Assembly: GCF_026898115.1 (NCBI RefSeq)
Contig: NZ_CP114036.1
Coordinates: 8,054,001-8,118,000 of the forward strand
Direction: 5' to 3'
Source: Streptomyces sp. S465
Lineage (GTDB): Bacteria; Actinomycetota; Actinomycetes; Streptomycetales; Streptomycetaceae
DNA length: 64,000 nt
Shown: piece by piece, positions 8,570 to 16,951 of the stretch
Position numbering within the stretch: the stretch's first letter is position 1
How the letters are laid out: every line of letters starts with the position of its first letter
Translations under genes and position numbers: made by a program
Notes under the pieces: generated by a model
What the model saw: the letters and a program-made list of their open reading frames with translations, nothing else
What the model was told of the DNA's origin: nothing
The model's database searches: none

Positions 8570-8765
8570 GGCCCTTTCCCCACAGGTGCCGCGCACGCGG
8601 CGGACGGTTTCGGTCGGTGGTGTCGCCCAAGGGATCCATGGGCCCGATGCCTTCGGCCGCCACGGCGATGGCGCCCGGCTTCACCAGCAGTTGACACGCG
8701 GTGGTCGCAACGGCCGTCCGGGGCCCGGTGGTGTCATCGGCAAAAGGTGTTCCGAAAACATCCAT
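8556..8765 (-). CDS. possible small leaderless gene (69 aa), doubtful
   Basis: This 69-codon frame starts at ATG 8765 and overlaps the start of the membrane-protein gene by 14 bases. No Shine-Dalgarno sequence is present, but on the coding strand TACGGT ends 6 bases before the ATG, the spacing expected for a -10 box of a leaderless transcript. The protein has no recognisable domain and codon use is only moderately typical, so this may be untranslated spacer. Confidence 0.28.
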   Translation of the reverse strand: MDVFGTPFADDTTGPRTAVATTACQLLVKPGAIAVAAEGIGPMDPLGDTTDRNRPPRARHLWGKGREHH

Positions 8766-8793
8766 GGTCAAACCGTACCGTGGGTAAGGCGGT

Positions 8794-9591
8794 TCAGCCG
8801 GTCTTCCGCGCCACGCCGCCGTAGTAGCCGATCTGGCCGGGCCGGGTCGGCGGCGGGGTGTCCGGGCGCCAGAACGGGACCTCCGCCAGACCGGGCTCGA
8901 CCAGCGTGAAGCCGTCGAAGAACCGTTCGACCTCGGCGCGGGAACGCAGGTTGAGGGGGGCGGTGGCCTTGTCGTACACGGCCTGGGCCGCGCGCCGGTC
9001 GGCGAAGTCGCCCGTGGCGTGGGAGAGCACCAGGAAGCTTCCGGCCGGCAGCGCGTCGCGCAGGGTGGCGACGACCCGCTCGGGCTGCTCCGCCTCCGTG
9101 AGGAAGTGGACGATGGCGACGAGGAGCACCGCGACCGGCTCGCCGAAGTCGATGACCCGGCGGACCTCGGGGTGGTCCACGATGCCCCGCGGGTCGCGCA
9201 GATCGGCGAGCGCGATATTGGTCAGGGCGGACCCGCGGAGGAGCACATTGGCGTAGGTGTTGACGATCGGGTCGTTGTCGACGTACGCGACGCGCACGTC
9301 CGGAGCCACCTCCTGGGCGATCTCGTGCACATTGGGCGAGCTGGGCAGCCCGGTGCCGATGTCGAGGAGCTGCCGGACGCCGCTGCCGACCACGTAGCGC
9401 ACGGCCCGCCGCAGGAAGGCGCGGTTGGCCTGGACGCCGAGCCGCACCTCGGGTGCCGCGTCGACGAGCCGGTCACCGGCCTCGCGGTCCACCTCGTAGT
9501 TGTTCTTGCCGCCGAGCAAGTAGTCGTAGATGCGCGCGGGATGTGGCCTGCTGGTGTCGATCTGCTCGGCACGGAAGCCGTTCTCTGTCAC
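8794..9591 (-). CDS. SAM-dependent methyltransferase, DUF574 / Methyltransf_19 type
   Basis: This 265-residue protein has the SAM-binding motif LLDIGTGLPSSPNVHEIAQ and the downstream motif VAYVDNDPIV, which together define the actinobacterial DUF574 family. The N-terminal IDTSRPHPARIYDYLLGGK and C-terminal FFDGFTLVEPGL blocks are also family hallmarks. GTG 9591 has GAGGAG upstream. A clear paralogue lies at 59509-60324 and aligns over the full length. The methyl acceptor is unknown for most of the family. Confidence 0.88.
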   Translation of the reverse strand: MTENGFRAEQIDTSRPHPARIYDYLLGGKNNYEVDREAGDRLVDAAPEVRLGVQANRAFLRRAVRYVVGSGVRQLLDIGTGLPSSPNVHEIAQEVAPDVRVAYVDNDPIVNTYANVLLRGSALTNIALADLRDPRGIVDHPEVRRVIDFGEPVAVLLVAIVHFLTEAEQPERVVATLRDALPAGSFLVLSHATGDFADRRAAQAVYDKATAPLNLRSRAEVERFFDGFTLVEPGLAEVPFWRPDTPPPTRPGQIGYYGGVARKTG

Positions 9592-9714
9592 GCTGCGCTC
9601 CTCTCGACAACCGCCCCCAGGCCCCGTCCTGCGATCGGCTGACGACAGCTTTTCATATCAACGCCGATACGGTGCTGCCCAAGGGCATCGACCCACCCCC
9701 GATCCATCGGCCGG

Positions 9715-10467
9715 TCAGGACTGGGCGGCCGCGGCGGCGGCCTTGGCGCGCGCCTCGCCCTTGCGGCGCGACCGCTTGCCGTACCACGCCGTCCATATGC
9801 CGAGGCAGCCGAGCACGCTGTAGATCATGACCGGGCTCAGGATCACCATGGTGTCAGTTCTCAGCGTGAACGCCAGCACGATCCGCACTGCGGCCTCCGC
9901 GCAGTAGGCCACGCCCCAGACCGTCGTCATCGTGATGAGGCTCCTGCGGAAGTCCTCGAACCGCCACAGGCCGTTCCACCAGGCGACGCTGGCGTCGGTG
10001 CCGTCGGTGGAGAACTTGCGCCCGAAGTAGAACATCAGTGGGCGCGGCGCCAGCAGCGTCGCCAGGCACAGCAGTCCGAACAGCCCGGTGATGGACGAGT
10101 CCTTGATCAGCAGAGCGCGCGCCGAATGCGCGCCGACGAGCGACACCACCGCCGTGATCACGATGAACACCATGGTGACGACGGCGAATTCATCGAGGCG
10201 GCGGCGCCAGGCAAGGTGGACGGCGCTGTCCAGCACCAGCCATGCGCTGCTGGTCAGCAGCGCGGCGAATTCGCTCCAGCCGTGGTCGCGCAGTGCGTGG
10301 TACGTCATGATCGGCGCGACGACGTTGAGGCTGAGCGTGATGGCCCAGCTGAGAATGGCGGCGCCCTTGGAGCGGGCGGGTGCCGCCGGGCGCTCGCCGG
10401 TCTGCGCTGCCGCCGTCTCCGGTGCGCGCTCGGCGCCTTGCTCGGTGGTGGTGTTTCGAGTGAGCAC
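9715..10467 (-). CDS. VC0807-like integral membrane protein
   Basis: This 250-residue protein has a charged 35-residue N-terminal tail and six or so hydrophobic segments. The first contains LNVVAPIMTYHALRDHGWSE, the pattern shared by VC0807/septation-type membrane proteins annotated across Streptomyces. The basic Lys/Arg/Ala C-terminus is cytoplasmic. GTG 10467 has AGGGGAA upstream. It appears to be a single-gene unit. No function is established. Confidence 0.65.
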   Translation of the reverse strand: MLTRNTTTEQGAERAPETAAAQTGERPAAPARSKGAAILSWAITLSLNVVAPIMTYHALRDHGWSEFAALLTSSAWLVLDSAVHLAWRRRLDEFAVVTMVFIVITAVVSLVGAHSARALLIKDSSITGLFGLLCLATLLAPRPLMFYFGRKFSTDGTDASVAWWNGLWRFEDFRRSLITMTTVWGVAYCAEAAVRIVLAFTLRTDTMVILSPVMIYSVLGCLGIWTAWYGKRSRRKGEARAKAAAAAAQS

Positions 10468-10766
10468 GGTTCCCCTGTAAGAGTTCCTGTGATGTGGAGA
10501 GAAGAACGTAAAACAGACACGTCGGGAGGGGACAGTGCTGCGGCGCCAAATGTCACCAAAGTCTCGCCGGAAGCTCGTTTGAGGAGAGCGATGATGAGCA
10601 AGTTGCTGCTGGGCTCACATTTTCGCGACCCCGGTCGGGGCATTTCGGAGAGGGAAGGCCGGTGTATCGAGAAGGCCCGAGAATTCCTCCCGTAAACAGC
10701 TGTTTGCGCGTATCGCAGTTACACCGGAAAATCCCTTCCAGTACCCCTGATAGTGGGTCATAGCCC
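10468..10766. other. 299-bp gap without a convincing gene
   Basis: This stretch is noticeably less GC-rich than its surroundings and holds the upstream region of the VC0807-like gene. The main feature is the perfect 12-bp palindrome AAACAGCTGTTT at 10694-10705, which may be an operator or a weak hairpin. Short open frames here have no convincing start or codon bias. Confidence 0.5.
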
Positions 10767-11555
10767 TTAGCTGAAGATCGCGATGGCCTCGACGGTCAGT
10801 TCCCCGGTCCGCGGGTTCCAGTCCCGCACCTTGCCCAGACAGCGTGCCGGGAACGTGCCTTCGTGGCTGTCGTCGTTGCGCAGCCCGTCGGTGGCACAGA
10901 CCACGCGGACCTGTGGCCCTTGGGCCGGATCCTCCGGGTCGCCGTACGGGGCGAGGAAGACGGTGCGCGCGTCGGTCTGCCCGGCCTTGCGGAACCGGCC
11001 CCGCAGGGAGACGAAGTCCTCGATGTCGCGCAGCCGGACGGCCGCCCCGGCCCCCCGGCCGGGGCGGCCGTCCGTGTCCAGGGAGCGGGCCAGGGCGTGG
11101 TTCCAGGTGATGGTGCGGGTCCTGAGGTCACCGTGGACGATGGCGTCGGTCCGCTCCAGGGTGTCCACGATGAGGCCGATCACCGTGATGGGCTTGGCGC
11201 TCTCGATGTACGTGCTGATCTCCTGGCGGCTGACGTTCCGGCCGCCGCTGACGCCCACACCGAAGATCCGGGCCCGCAGCGATCCGTCCGTGCTGCCGGT
11301 GATCCGGTGCTCGACCTCCCGCTCCAGCGCCTTCTCGTAACGGCCCATCTCATACAGGTTCATGATGGCCCGGTCGTGGAGGTAGAGGCAGATCCCCTCC
11401 GTCGGCTTCTCCGAGCTCTGTCTGAGGCGTCTGCGGTACCGGTGCGCGCGGACCACCAGCAGGACCGCGGCGACGATCAGGCTGACGGCGGTCGCCGCCC
11501 ACACCAGCGTCCAGGGCCACCAGACGCTCCACCACATTCCGCTGTCAACAGCCAC
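10767..11555 (-). CDS. membrane-anchored hypothetical protein, third gene of the VWA operon
   Basis: This 262-residue protein has one N-terminal membrane segment (about residues 14-36), a basic stop-transfer stretch and a soluble cytoplasmic domain. I do not recognise the domain. It opens with EGICLYLHDRAIMNLYEMG and contains a Gly-rich FGVGVSGGRNVSRQE stretch, followed by a beta-rich C-terminus that includes TVFLAPYGDPED. The GTG start at 11555 overlaps the stop of the VWA gene by 11 bases, so it is co-translated with it. It could be the intracellular partner of the two extracellular binding-protein-like proteins of the operon. Confidence 0.72.
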   Translation of the reverse strand: MAVDSGMWWSVWWPWTLVWAATAVSLIVAAVLLVVRAHRYRRRLRQSSEKPTEGICLYLHDRAIMNLYEMGRYEKALEREVEHRITGSTDGSLRARIFGVGVSGGRNVSRQEISTYIESAKPITVIGLIVDTLERTDAIVHGDLRTRTITWNHALARSLDTDGRPGRGAGAAVRLRDIEDFVSLRGRFRKAGQTDARTVFLAPYGDPEDPAQGPQVRVVCATDGLRNDDSHEGTFPARCLGKVRDWNPRTGELTVEAIAIFS

Positions 11556-13131
11556 GGATCTCCTTGAAGGCGTCGGGGAGGGAACGGGCGCCCGCGTCCA
11601 CCACGCGCCCGCCGGTCGTACGCGCCGCCCGGGTCAGCTCCGCGGTGTCCGCCGCGCCGAGGCGGAGCGGGAAGGTGGGGATGGAACGGACCGTCTCCGC
11701 CCGTGCCGCGTACCGTCGCCGGAACTCCTCGAAGGTGATGCCGGAGGTGTTCTCACCGTCCGTCATGAGGACGATCGAGACGGGCTGCCCGGGGTGGTCG
11801 CGGACGATGCCGGACGCCTTCCGGTAGGCGTGGTCGAGCGCGGACCAGATGGCGGTGGAGTCGTCGAAGTCGTCCGCCGCGACGAAGGAGTCCACCGACC
11901 GCAGGTCCCGCCGCCCGCCGACGGTGACGTCGCGCTCGGCGAGGACGCGGCCGCCGAAGCGCATGACGGTGATCCGCTCGCCCTGGTAGAACCGCACGAA
12001 CTTCCCCGTGGCGGAGGTGTCGGCGCCGCTGAGCCCGGCGAACGCCGAGCGCAGCGCGGCCACCCGGGCGCCCCGCATCGAGGTGGAGAAGTCGAGGAGG
12101 AAGATCACATGGTTCGGGGTGGGCGACCGGGGGTCGCCGTAGTCCTCGACCAGCTGGTCCACGACCGCCCGCTGGTCCGGGAAGTACAGCGCGTTGCCGA
12201 TGTCCGCCCGCAGCCGGGGGTCCCTGCGCACCTGAGGGCCGAGCGGCCGGCGCAGTGTGCGTTCCATGATTTTCTGCTGGGTGGACGCGCTCTTCAGCCA
12301 GGCCACCACCTTGTCGTACGCGTCGCGCTTGGCCGGGTCGAGCAGGAGCAGCGGGTAGTCGGACAGCACCATGCCGTCCTTCGGGTAGATGATCTCCAGC
12401 TTCTCGTGGAGCCTGCCGCCGGCGTTGAGCGACAGCAGCTCCGATTCGTAGGTGATCAGGGCGTCCAGCTCGTCCTGGTGGGCGATGAACTCCTCGCGCA
12501 GCTCCGCGCTGCTCTCCGCGGTGACCTTCTGGCCGGTACGGAAGCCACGCAGCCGGTCACAGGAGATGTCCTCGGCGCGCAGCGCGCTGCCGGTCCCGGC
12601 CGCGGCGGTCGCGACGCCGACGAGCGCGGAGAGGCCGCTGTTGGTGCGCTCGGGGTCGGCCATGCCGAAGCGCACCGAGCCCGCGGCGGCGGCGTCGGCG
12701 ATGTCCGCCCAGGACACCTGACCGCCCTTGGCCCGCGCGCGCAGGGCCCTGGCGGTGTCCGGCTTCACGCCGACGACCACCGGGGAGAGCATGGTGGTGG
12801 TGGCGAGCGGCTTGTCGGCCGCGCCGTGGGACTCCTTGAGCCTGAGCTGGAAGTAGCGGTCGGAGGCGAGCCAGGCGAGATCGTGGTGGTACGCACCGGG
12901 GGTCAGCCCGTCCCCGGCGTCCACGGTGGCCCGGTACTCCATGTCCAACTCCACCCCGGTGTCCCGGCGCAGGTCGTCCAGGAGCGGCGCCATGTCCCTC
13001 AGCTCCGAACTCGCCAGCACCCGCAGCGTGGTGGGCTTGTCGTCACCGGAGCCGCAGGCGGTGGCGGTGGCCGTGCCGAGCAGGGCCAGACAGAGCGCGA
13101 GAACCACCCGGCGGTGCGGACGCCGCCTCAT
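11545..13131 (-). CDS. lipoprotein with substrate-binding domain fused to a von Willebrand A domain
   Basis: This 528-residue protein starts with a lipoprotein signal (basic N-terminus, hydrophobic core, Cys at ATATACGSG). Residues of about 35-300 are a periplasmic-binding-protein fold of the kind seen in extracellular solute-binding proteins. Residues of about 335-528 are a VWA domain with the metal-site motif DFSTSM (DxSxS) and the later MTDGEN. It should be anchored on the outer face of the membrane, where the VWA domain could bind a protein or a divalent ion. No ABC permease or ATPase is nearby, so a simple transporter role is unlikely. The start overlaps the upstream stop (ATGA, 13128-13131). 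Confidence 0.85.
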   Translation of the reverse strand: MRRRPHRRVVLALCLALLGTATATACGSGDDKPTTLRVLASSELRDMAPLLDDLRRDTGVELDMEYRATVDAGDGLTPGAYHHDLAWLASDRYFQLRLKESHGAADKPLATTTMLSPVVVGVKPDTARALRARAKGGQVSWADIADAAAAGSVRFGMADPERTNSGLSALVGVATAAAGTGSALRAEDISCDRLRGFRTGQKVTAESSAELREEFIAHQDELDALITYESELLSLNAGGRLHEKLEIIYPKDGMVLSDYPLLLLDPAKRDAYDKVVAWLKSASTQQKIMERTLRRPLGPQVRRDPRLRADIGNALYFPDQRAVVDQLVEDYGDPRSPTPNHVIFLLDFSTSMRGARVAALRSAFAGLSGADTSATGKFVRFYQGERITVMRFGGRVLAERDVTVGGRRDLRSVDSFVAADDFDDSTAIWSALDHAYRKASGIVRDHPGQPVSIVLMTDGENTSGITFEEFRRRYAARAETVRSIPTFPLRLGAADTAELTRAARTTGGRVVDAGARSLPDAFKEIRGC

Positions 13132-14372
13132 GAGGACGCCTCGGAGCTCTTCTTCGGCGGCGGGCAGTCGCCGACGGACGTGATCATCCGTTCCAGCAGC
13201 GGCAGGCTCGGCAGCGTCGCCTTGGTGTCGTTGGCCGCCGAGGCGGGGGCCGGGATGCCCTGGTCCGCCAGGAACCGGTACAGCGCGGTGCTGGTCGCCT
13301 TGGAGCTGGAGTCCAGGACGCGGAAGCCCAGTTCCATCGCCCGGCGCTGGAGCTGTTCATCGGTGGCGAGCAGTTCCCCGAGCCGGTCGCCCTCGGGGGT
13401 GAGCGCGATGTATTCGGGCTCGGTCAGGAACTGCGTCGACGGATAGAGCAGGACCCGCTCCGCGTCGGGCTTTCCGGTCTGCTGCCGTTGCCGTATCTGG
13501 TAGGCGAAGTACTGGTGCTCGTAGACCACCACGATCGGGGCGACGCCCTTTCCCTCGGGCACTTCGTAGGTCTTGAACATCTCCTCCGAGGGCAGCCCCT
13601 GGGAGACCAGAGTCGGCTTGATCAGCCCGGCCACGCGGTCCGCCGCCGCGTCGTTCGTCGGGACGGCGTTTCCGTTCTCCACGAAGGCGACCAGCCCCAG
13701 ATACGTTCCGGCGTGGTTGGCCTCGCAGATGTTCGACGTCTGGGCCAGGATCCGGTTGCCGTTCGTCGTCCGGTGTCTCCTTCCGATGCCGATCTCGTCC
13801 CAGGTCTTTCCGCGCGCGCTCACGTCGATGAACTTCCCCATGTCGAGGGTGTAGTAGAGCGGGTTGTTCCGCTGCCCGCCGGTGCCCTGCCGTGGCGTGG
13901 CCAGACCGTTGTCCCGCAGGGTTTCGGCGTATTCGCGGTAGGTGGCCAGCACGATGGGACTGACGAAGGGCGAGCGCGCCTTCGCGTATCCGTCCCTGCG
14001 GTCATTTTTGATCATCTCCGCCGCGGGCTGGCCGGACGGGAAGGCGAAGTCGTAGCCGTCGAAGCTGGTGGTGGCGATGTCCCGGGAACCCATCCGGGTG
14101 ATGTGCACCCTGATGCCGTGTTTCACCAGGATGCGCTGGACCTCCTCGTCCTCGAAGAACTCCGCCTTGGAGGCGATCTTGCCCTCGAGCGTGGTGACCC
14201 CTTCGAAGGGGAGCAGGAGATGCCCTCCGGCGGTGAGCGCGAGCAGTCCGGCCACGGGGAAGGCGAGCGCGGTCACGAGCGCACGGAGGGCGCGGCCCCG
14301 CAGGGCAAGACGTCGCGAAGGGCCGCGGATCTCCAAGCGTGGCTCCTCCGTATGGGATCTGTCGGCGGTCAC
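13128..14372 (-). CDS. membrane-anchored binding-protein-like protein, first gene of the VWA operon
   Basis: This 414-residue protein has an N-terminal cytoplasmic tail of about 28 residues, one membrane segment (about residues 29-52) and a large outer domain. Motifs such as GYDFAFPSGQPAAEM, GLVAFVENGNAVP and PIVVVYEHQYFAYQ are arranged like the lobes of a solute-binding protein. It is the promoter-proximal gene of the operon, with GTG 14372 behind AGGAGGAG, and it overlaps the VWA lipoprotein gene by 4 bases. No closer family was recognised. The operon may be a signalling or stress system built from binding-protein domains. Confidence 0.75.
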   Translation of the reverse strand: MTADRSHTEEPRLEIRGPSRRLALRGRALRALVTALAFPVAGLLALTAGGHLLLPFEGVTTLEGKIASKAEFFEDEEVQRILVKHGIRVHITRMGSRDIATTSFDGYDFAFPSGQPAAEMIKNDRRDGYAKARSPFVSPIVLATYREYAETLRDNGLATPRQGTGGQRNNPLYYTLDMGKFIDVSARGKTWDEIGIGRRHRTTNGNRILAQTSNICEANHAGTYLGLVAFVENGNAVPTNDAAADRVAGLIKPTLVSQGLPSEEMFKTYEVPEGKGVAPIVVVYEHQYFAYQIRQRQQTGKPDAERVLLYPSTQFLTEPEYIALTPEGDRLGELLATDEQLQRRAMELGFRVLDSSSKATSTALYRFLADQGIPAPASAANDTKATLPSLPLLERMITSVGDCPPPKKSSEASS

Positions 14373-14428
14373 CGGCTCCTCCTGGCTGGGAAAGGGGCAG
14401 GATCCTGTCCGACGCCCTTGGCGGATGC

Positions 14429-14460
14429 GTGAATTCCGTAGGGAGGACGCCCTAATTCAC
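14429..14460. promoter_or_regulatory. interrupted inverted repeat in a divergent promoter region
   Basis: GTGAAT ... TAGGG-(6 nt)-CCCTA-ATTCAC forms an 11-bp interrupted stem with a 4-nt bulge (TCCG) on the left arm. It lies 57 bp before the VWA operon start and 182 bp before the divergent secreted-protein gene. It could be an operator or an RNA hairpin in the leader of one of them. Confidence 0.4.
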
Positions 14461-14641
14461 CGTGGCCGCTCCGCACCGGACGCGGCCCGGCCCCCGGACA
14501 TCACGGCGAACGCTCGGTTAACGCCTCGGAACGACGCTTTTCGGCCAGCTTTGGTCTGTACCTGGCAGTGATCGCCTCCGCGGGCAAACCTGTGGGACGT
14601 GCACATGCCCCTTGATCGCACGTCAAGGAAGGACCAGCCTC

Positions 14642-16891
14642 ATGCGGCACCGACGGATCAGAGAGACCCCCGCGCCACGAGCCGTCCCGCGCGGCCCCCG
14701 CGCCCTCACGGCCGGCTGCGCCCTGGCCGCCCTCGCGTTGACGGCCGGCCCCGCCCCCGGCGCCCTGGCCGCCCCCGCCCCGGCGCGGGACGTCGCCGCG
14801 ACCGCGTCCGCGGTGCCGGCCGCCCCCGACACGGCGGCCCACACCGTCACCCTGGTCACCGGTGAGCGGGTCACGCTCCGCGCGGACGGGGGCGTCGTGG
14901 TGACGGCGCGGCCGGGCGCCACGGCGGACTATGTCACCCAGCGCGTCGACAACGATGTCTTCGTCATTCCGATGACCGCGCTGCCGTATCTGGGCCGCAC
15001 CCTGGACCCCGCGCTGTTCAATGTGTCCGCCCTGGTCAAGGCCGGAGTCACCACCACACCGGTGCGGGTCGAGGCCACCGCGGGCGCCACGGCCCCGCCC
15101 TCGGGTGCCGCCTTCGGCGCGGCGCTGGCGAAGCAGGCCGGCGCCGAGGCGGCCGAGGGTTCCGCCGGCGACGGCCCGCTGTTCGGCGGCGTCACCTCCG
15201 TGACACCGGCCATCGCCACGGCCGGTGAACGGACCGCCCCGCGTCCGTCGGCCAACCACCGGGCGGACCACCCGGTGAAGGTCACCGTGCTCGGCCCGGA
15301 CGGCGAACCCCGCGCGGGCACCACCACGTTCGGACTGGCCAACGTCGACGACGCCGCCCTCTACCAGGAGCCGTACCTCCAGGCCGTCGACGGTGAGAAG
15401 CGGATCGACGTCCCCGCAGGCCACTACACCGCCATGGTCGCCGCCGCGACCCCCGGCAGTGACGGCACCCCGGACGCCATCCGCATCGCCACCGCCGAGT
15501 TCACCGTCTCCGACGGCGCCACCGGCACCGAGGCCGTGCTCGACCTGCGCAAAGCCACCCAGCGGATCACCTTCTCGACCCCGCGGACGGCTCAGGAGAG
15601 CCAGCTCATCCTCGGCTACCGGCGCGTCGACTCACAGGGCGACCCGGCGCTCTACAGCACCACCGGCGTCACCGGCGGCCTGCCCACCTATGTGCAGCCC
15701 TCCAGCCGGCCCGTCACCACGGGCGACCTGCGCTTCAACGTCTACACCCACCGCGACGCGCCCGCCGAAGCGGCCGAGCCCTACTCCTACGACCTCAAGC
15801 TGGACAACCCGGCCGGCCGGATCGCGAAGAACCAGCACTACAAGGTCACCGGACGCCAACTGGCCACGGTGAGGACCAACTACCACAGCGACACGCCGGG
15901 CCGCGCCCAGGAGATCGCGCGTCTGATGTACCTGCCGTACGAGACGGGCGGGGAGGCGCTGTCCCAGCCGTTCAAGACACCCGCGCAGCGGGTCGAGTAC
16001 ATCGGCGGCTCCGCCGGCGCCTCCTACCACGACTGGCTCAAGGCCGGGGAACGGCGCTTCGTCTCCCAGAAGCAGCCCCTTCGGCCGGGCCGGACCACCA
16101 CGGTCGACTGGCTGCGCGGCCCGCTGGTCCCCGGATTCACCGAGCCCGCGCCGGGCGCCGCCGCCCTGGACGAGACGTGGTACTGCACGGCCTGCCGCAA
16201 GGGCGACGCGCTCACCTTCTCCCTGGCCACGGTCACGGACTCGGGCGGCCACCACGACCTCGCGTTCCCGTCCGACATCAGCTCCAGCCACCTCGCGGTG
16301 GTCTCCGGTGACACGACCCTGTACGAGAGCGACGGCATCTCCGGCGTCGTGCTGGGCGCGCCGCCAAAGAAGGCCACGTACACGGTGGTGTACGACCAGA
16401 CCAGGACCAACAGCGACTTCCACCAGTCGCTGACCACGCACACCGAATGGACCTTCGCCTCGGCGCACTCGGGCGGCCGGACCGTGCCGGACGACTGGGC
16501 CTGCGTATCCGACCAGGGCGAGTACGACGGGCCCGAGCAGTGCTCGGCGCTGCCGGTCGTCGTCCCGCACTACCAGCTCGGCGCCACGCTGGACGGCACC
16601 GGCCCGACCGGCGACGACCACCTCGTGGTCACCTTCGGACATGTGCCGGGCGTGGTGGCACCGCCCGCCGTCACCGAGGCGACCGTCGAGGTGTCCTTCG
16701 ACGGCGGCGAGCGCTGGACGACGGCGTCCACCACCTCGCTGGGCAAGGGCACATTCCGCGCCGACTGGACCACCCCGGACTCGGCGGCGGGCCGGGACGC
16801 GTCCCTGCGCGTCACGGCCACCGACACGGACGGCAACGCCGTGACGCAGACCGTGCGAAGCGCGTTCACCGTGGCCGCCGCCCAGGGCTGA
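14642..16891 (+). CDS. secreted subtilase-like protein lacking the catalytic domain
   Basis: This 749-residue protein has a signal peptide (about residues 1-43, ending in the ALAAPAP region). It then has the block HTVTLVTGERVTLRADG and DNDVFVIPMTALPYLG, characteristic of the propeptide of large Streptomyces S8 proteases. Where the DTGID, HGTH and GTSMA motifs of the protease should follow there is only a short Ala/Thr-rich linker. The sequence then goes straight to the beta-rich C-terminal modules (from about residue 210). No Asp/His/Ser triad is visible, so it is probably not a protease. ATG 14642 follows GGAAGGA at 14627-14633. It could bind the same partner as the full-length enzymes or act as a propeptide-like inhibitor. 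Confidence 0.78.
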   Translation: MRHRRIRETPAPRAVPRGPRALTAGCALAALALTAGPAPGALAAPAPARDVAATASAVPAAPDTAAHTVTLVTGERVTLRADGGVVVTARPGATADYVTQRVDNDVFVIPMTALPYLGRTLDPALFNVSALVKAGVTTTPVRVEATAGATAPPSGAAFGAALAKQAGAEAAEGSAGDGPLFGGVTSVTPAIATAGERTAPRPSANHRADHPVKVTVLGPDGEPRAGTTTFGLANVDDAALYQEPYLQAVDGEKRIDVPAGHYTAMVAAATPGSDGTPDAIRIATAEFTVSDGATGTEAVLDLRKATQRITFSTPRTAQESQLILGYRRVDSQGDPALYSTTGVTGGLPTYVQPSSRPVTTGDLRFNVYTHRDAPAEAAEPYSYDLKLDNPAGRIAKNQHYKVTGRQLATVRTNYHSDTPGRAQEIARLMYLPYETGGEALSQPFKTPAQRVEYIGGSAGASYHDWLKAGERRFVSQKQPLRPGRTTTVDWLRGPLVPGFTEPAPGAAALDETWYCTACRKGDALTFSLATVTDSGGHHDLAFPSDISSSHLAVVSGDTTLYESDGISGVVLGAPPKKATYTVVYDQTRTNSDFHQSLTTHTEWTFASAHSGGRTVPDDWACVSDQGEYDGPEQCSALPVVVPHYQLGATLDGTGPTGDDHLVVTFGHVPGVVAPPAVTEATVEVSFDGGERWTTASTTSLGKGTFRADWTTPDSAAGRDASLRVTATDTDGNAVTQTVRSAFTVAAAQG

Positions 16892-16917
16892 GGCCGTGGC
16901 GGAGCGCTGAAGACGGG

Positions 16918-16951
16918 GCGGGGGCCGCTCGGGCCGCGCGGCGGCCCCCGC
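16918..16951. terminator. bidirectional terminator between convergent genes
   Basis: Perfect 11-bp arms at 16918-16928 and 16941-16951 flank a 12-nt loop, directly abutting the stop of the M48 gene (16952) and 27 bp after the secreted-protein stop. Confidence 0.7.
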
